A stretch of DNA of 64,000 nt from Nioella sp. MMSF_3534 (GTDB lineage Bacteria; Pseudomonadota; Alphaproteobacteria; Rhodobacterales; Rhodobacteraceae): positions 1-64,000 of the forward strand of contig NZ_JASHJX010000022.1 in NCBI RefSeq assembly GCF_030732985.1. Direction: 5' to 3'. The notes beneath the pieces were generated by a model, which saw nothing but the letters and a program-made list of their open reading frames with translations, made no database searches and was not told the origin of the DNA. Within the stretch, counting starts at the first letter, position 1; each line of letters begins with the position of its first letter. The position numbers were made by a program, and so were the translations under genes. Of this stretch, positions 63,951 through 64,000 are shown piece after piece.

Positions 63951-64000
63951 GGATCAGGTGACAAAAACCGGCAAGAGGCACTTATTCACCGACGACTACA

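Overview
This 64 kb window is high-GC chromosomal DNA from an alphaproteobacterium, most likely Rhodobacterales of the Roseobacter/Rhodobacter type. The inference rests on a Rhodobacter-type malyl-CoA/beta-methylmalyl-CoA lyase (Mcl1), three peptide deformylase genes in tandem upstream of fmt, an acs-adk-DUF4212-symporter-DUF294-exonuclease block, and short intergenic repeats of a kind I associate with this order. About 90% is protein-coding. I see no rRNA, tRNA, CRISPR array or IS element. Only the right end looks like accessory DNA.

1-11.5 kb: DUF3429 fragment and rnhA, a TRIC-type channel gene, then a minus-strand operon (def-def-def-like-fmt-small membrane protein). Next come a PatB-type aminotransferase, mcl1, accA, a cytochrome b561, an acyl-CoA dehydrogenase, an ATP-grasp protein and a small secreted protein. 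11.5-17.2 kb: an hxlR-ldh operon divergent from an EamA exporter, with three evenly spaced operator-like repeats between them; then a DoeA-type M24 hydrolase with an ArgE-type deacetylase, rluE and a DUF454 protein. 17.2-22.3 kb: a cysteine-rich secreted protein and the glycerol 3-phosphate regulon (glpK, glpD, glpR), with two copies of a repeat element that has base-paired covariation. 22.3-29.2 kb: a tesA/ybbA/ybbP-like cluster with an extra gene inserted, a metallophosphoesterase with altered motif residues, a degenerate Ldh_2-type protein and a LysR regulator.

29.2-39.8 kb is an acetate module: acetyl-CoA synthetase, adenylate kinase (recycles the AMP made by Acs), DUF4212 and a sodium/solute symporter, a cNMP/CBS/DUF294 nucleotidyltransferase, a small membrane protein, and a fusion of a membrane sensor (HAMP/PAS/degenerate kinase) with a DEDDh exonuclease. 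A GntR regulator follows. 39.9-46.4 kb: DUF1523, an M20 deacylase, a DUF2267 protein, about 1 kb of largely non-coding DNA, then an incomplete amino-acid ABC system with a GST and a creatininase-family protein. 46.5-50.8 kb: a minus-strand carbohydrate-acid type catabolic operon (aldehyde dehydrogenase, HpaI-type aldolase, 2-hydroxyacid dehydrogenase, Gfo/Idh/MocA oxidoreductase).

51.2-62.3 kb: a large secreted phytase/esterase-like protein, a quinone oxidoreductase, an EamA transporter, a peptide-type binding protein, and a GlxA-type regulator divergent from a complete amino-acid ABC transporter that ends in a class I glutamine amidotransferase. 62.3-64 kb: a fragment of one integrase gene next to an intact P4-type tyrosine recombinase, probably the left edge of a genomic island that continues beyond the window.

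Main points for a second look are the sensor-exonuclease/DUF294 couple, the catalytically altered deformylase paralogue, the 25-bp-spaced GCTA-N9-TAGC operators, the structured 3' repeat element around glpD/glpK, and clusters of perfect palindromes between genes.
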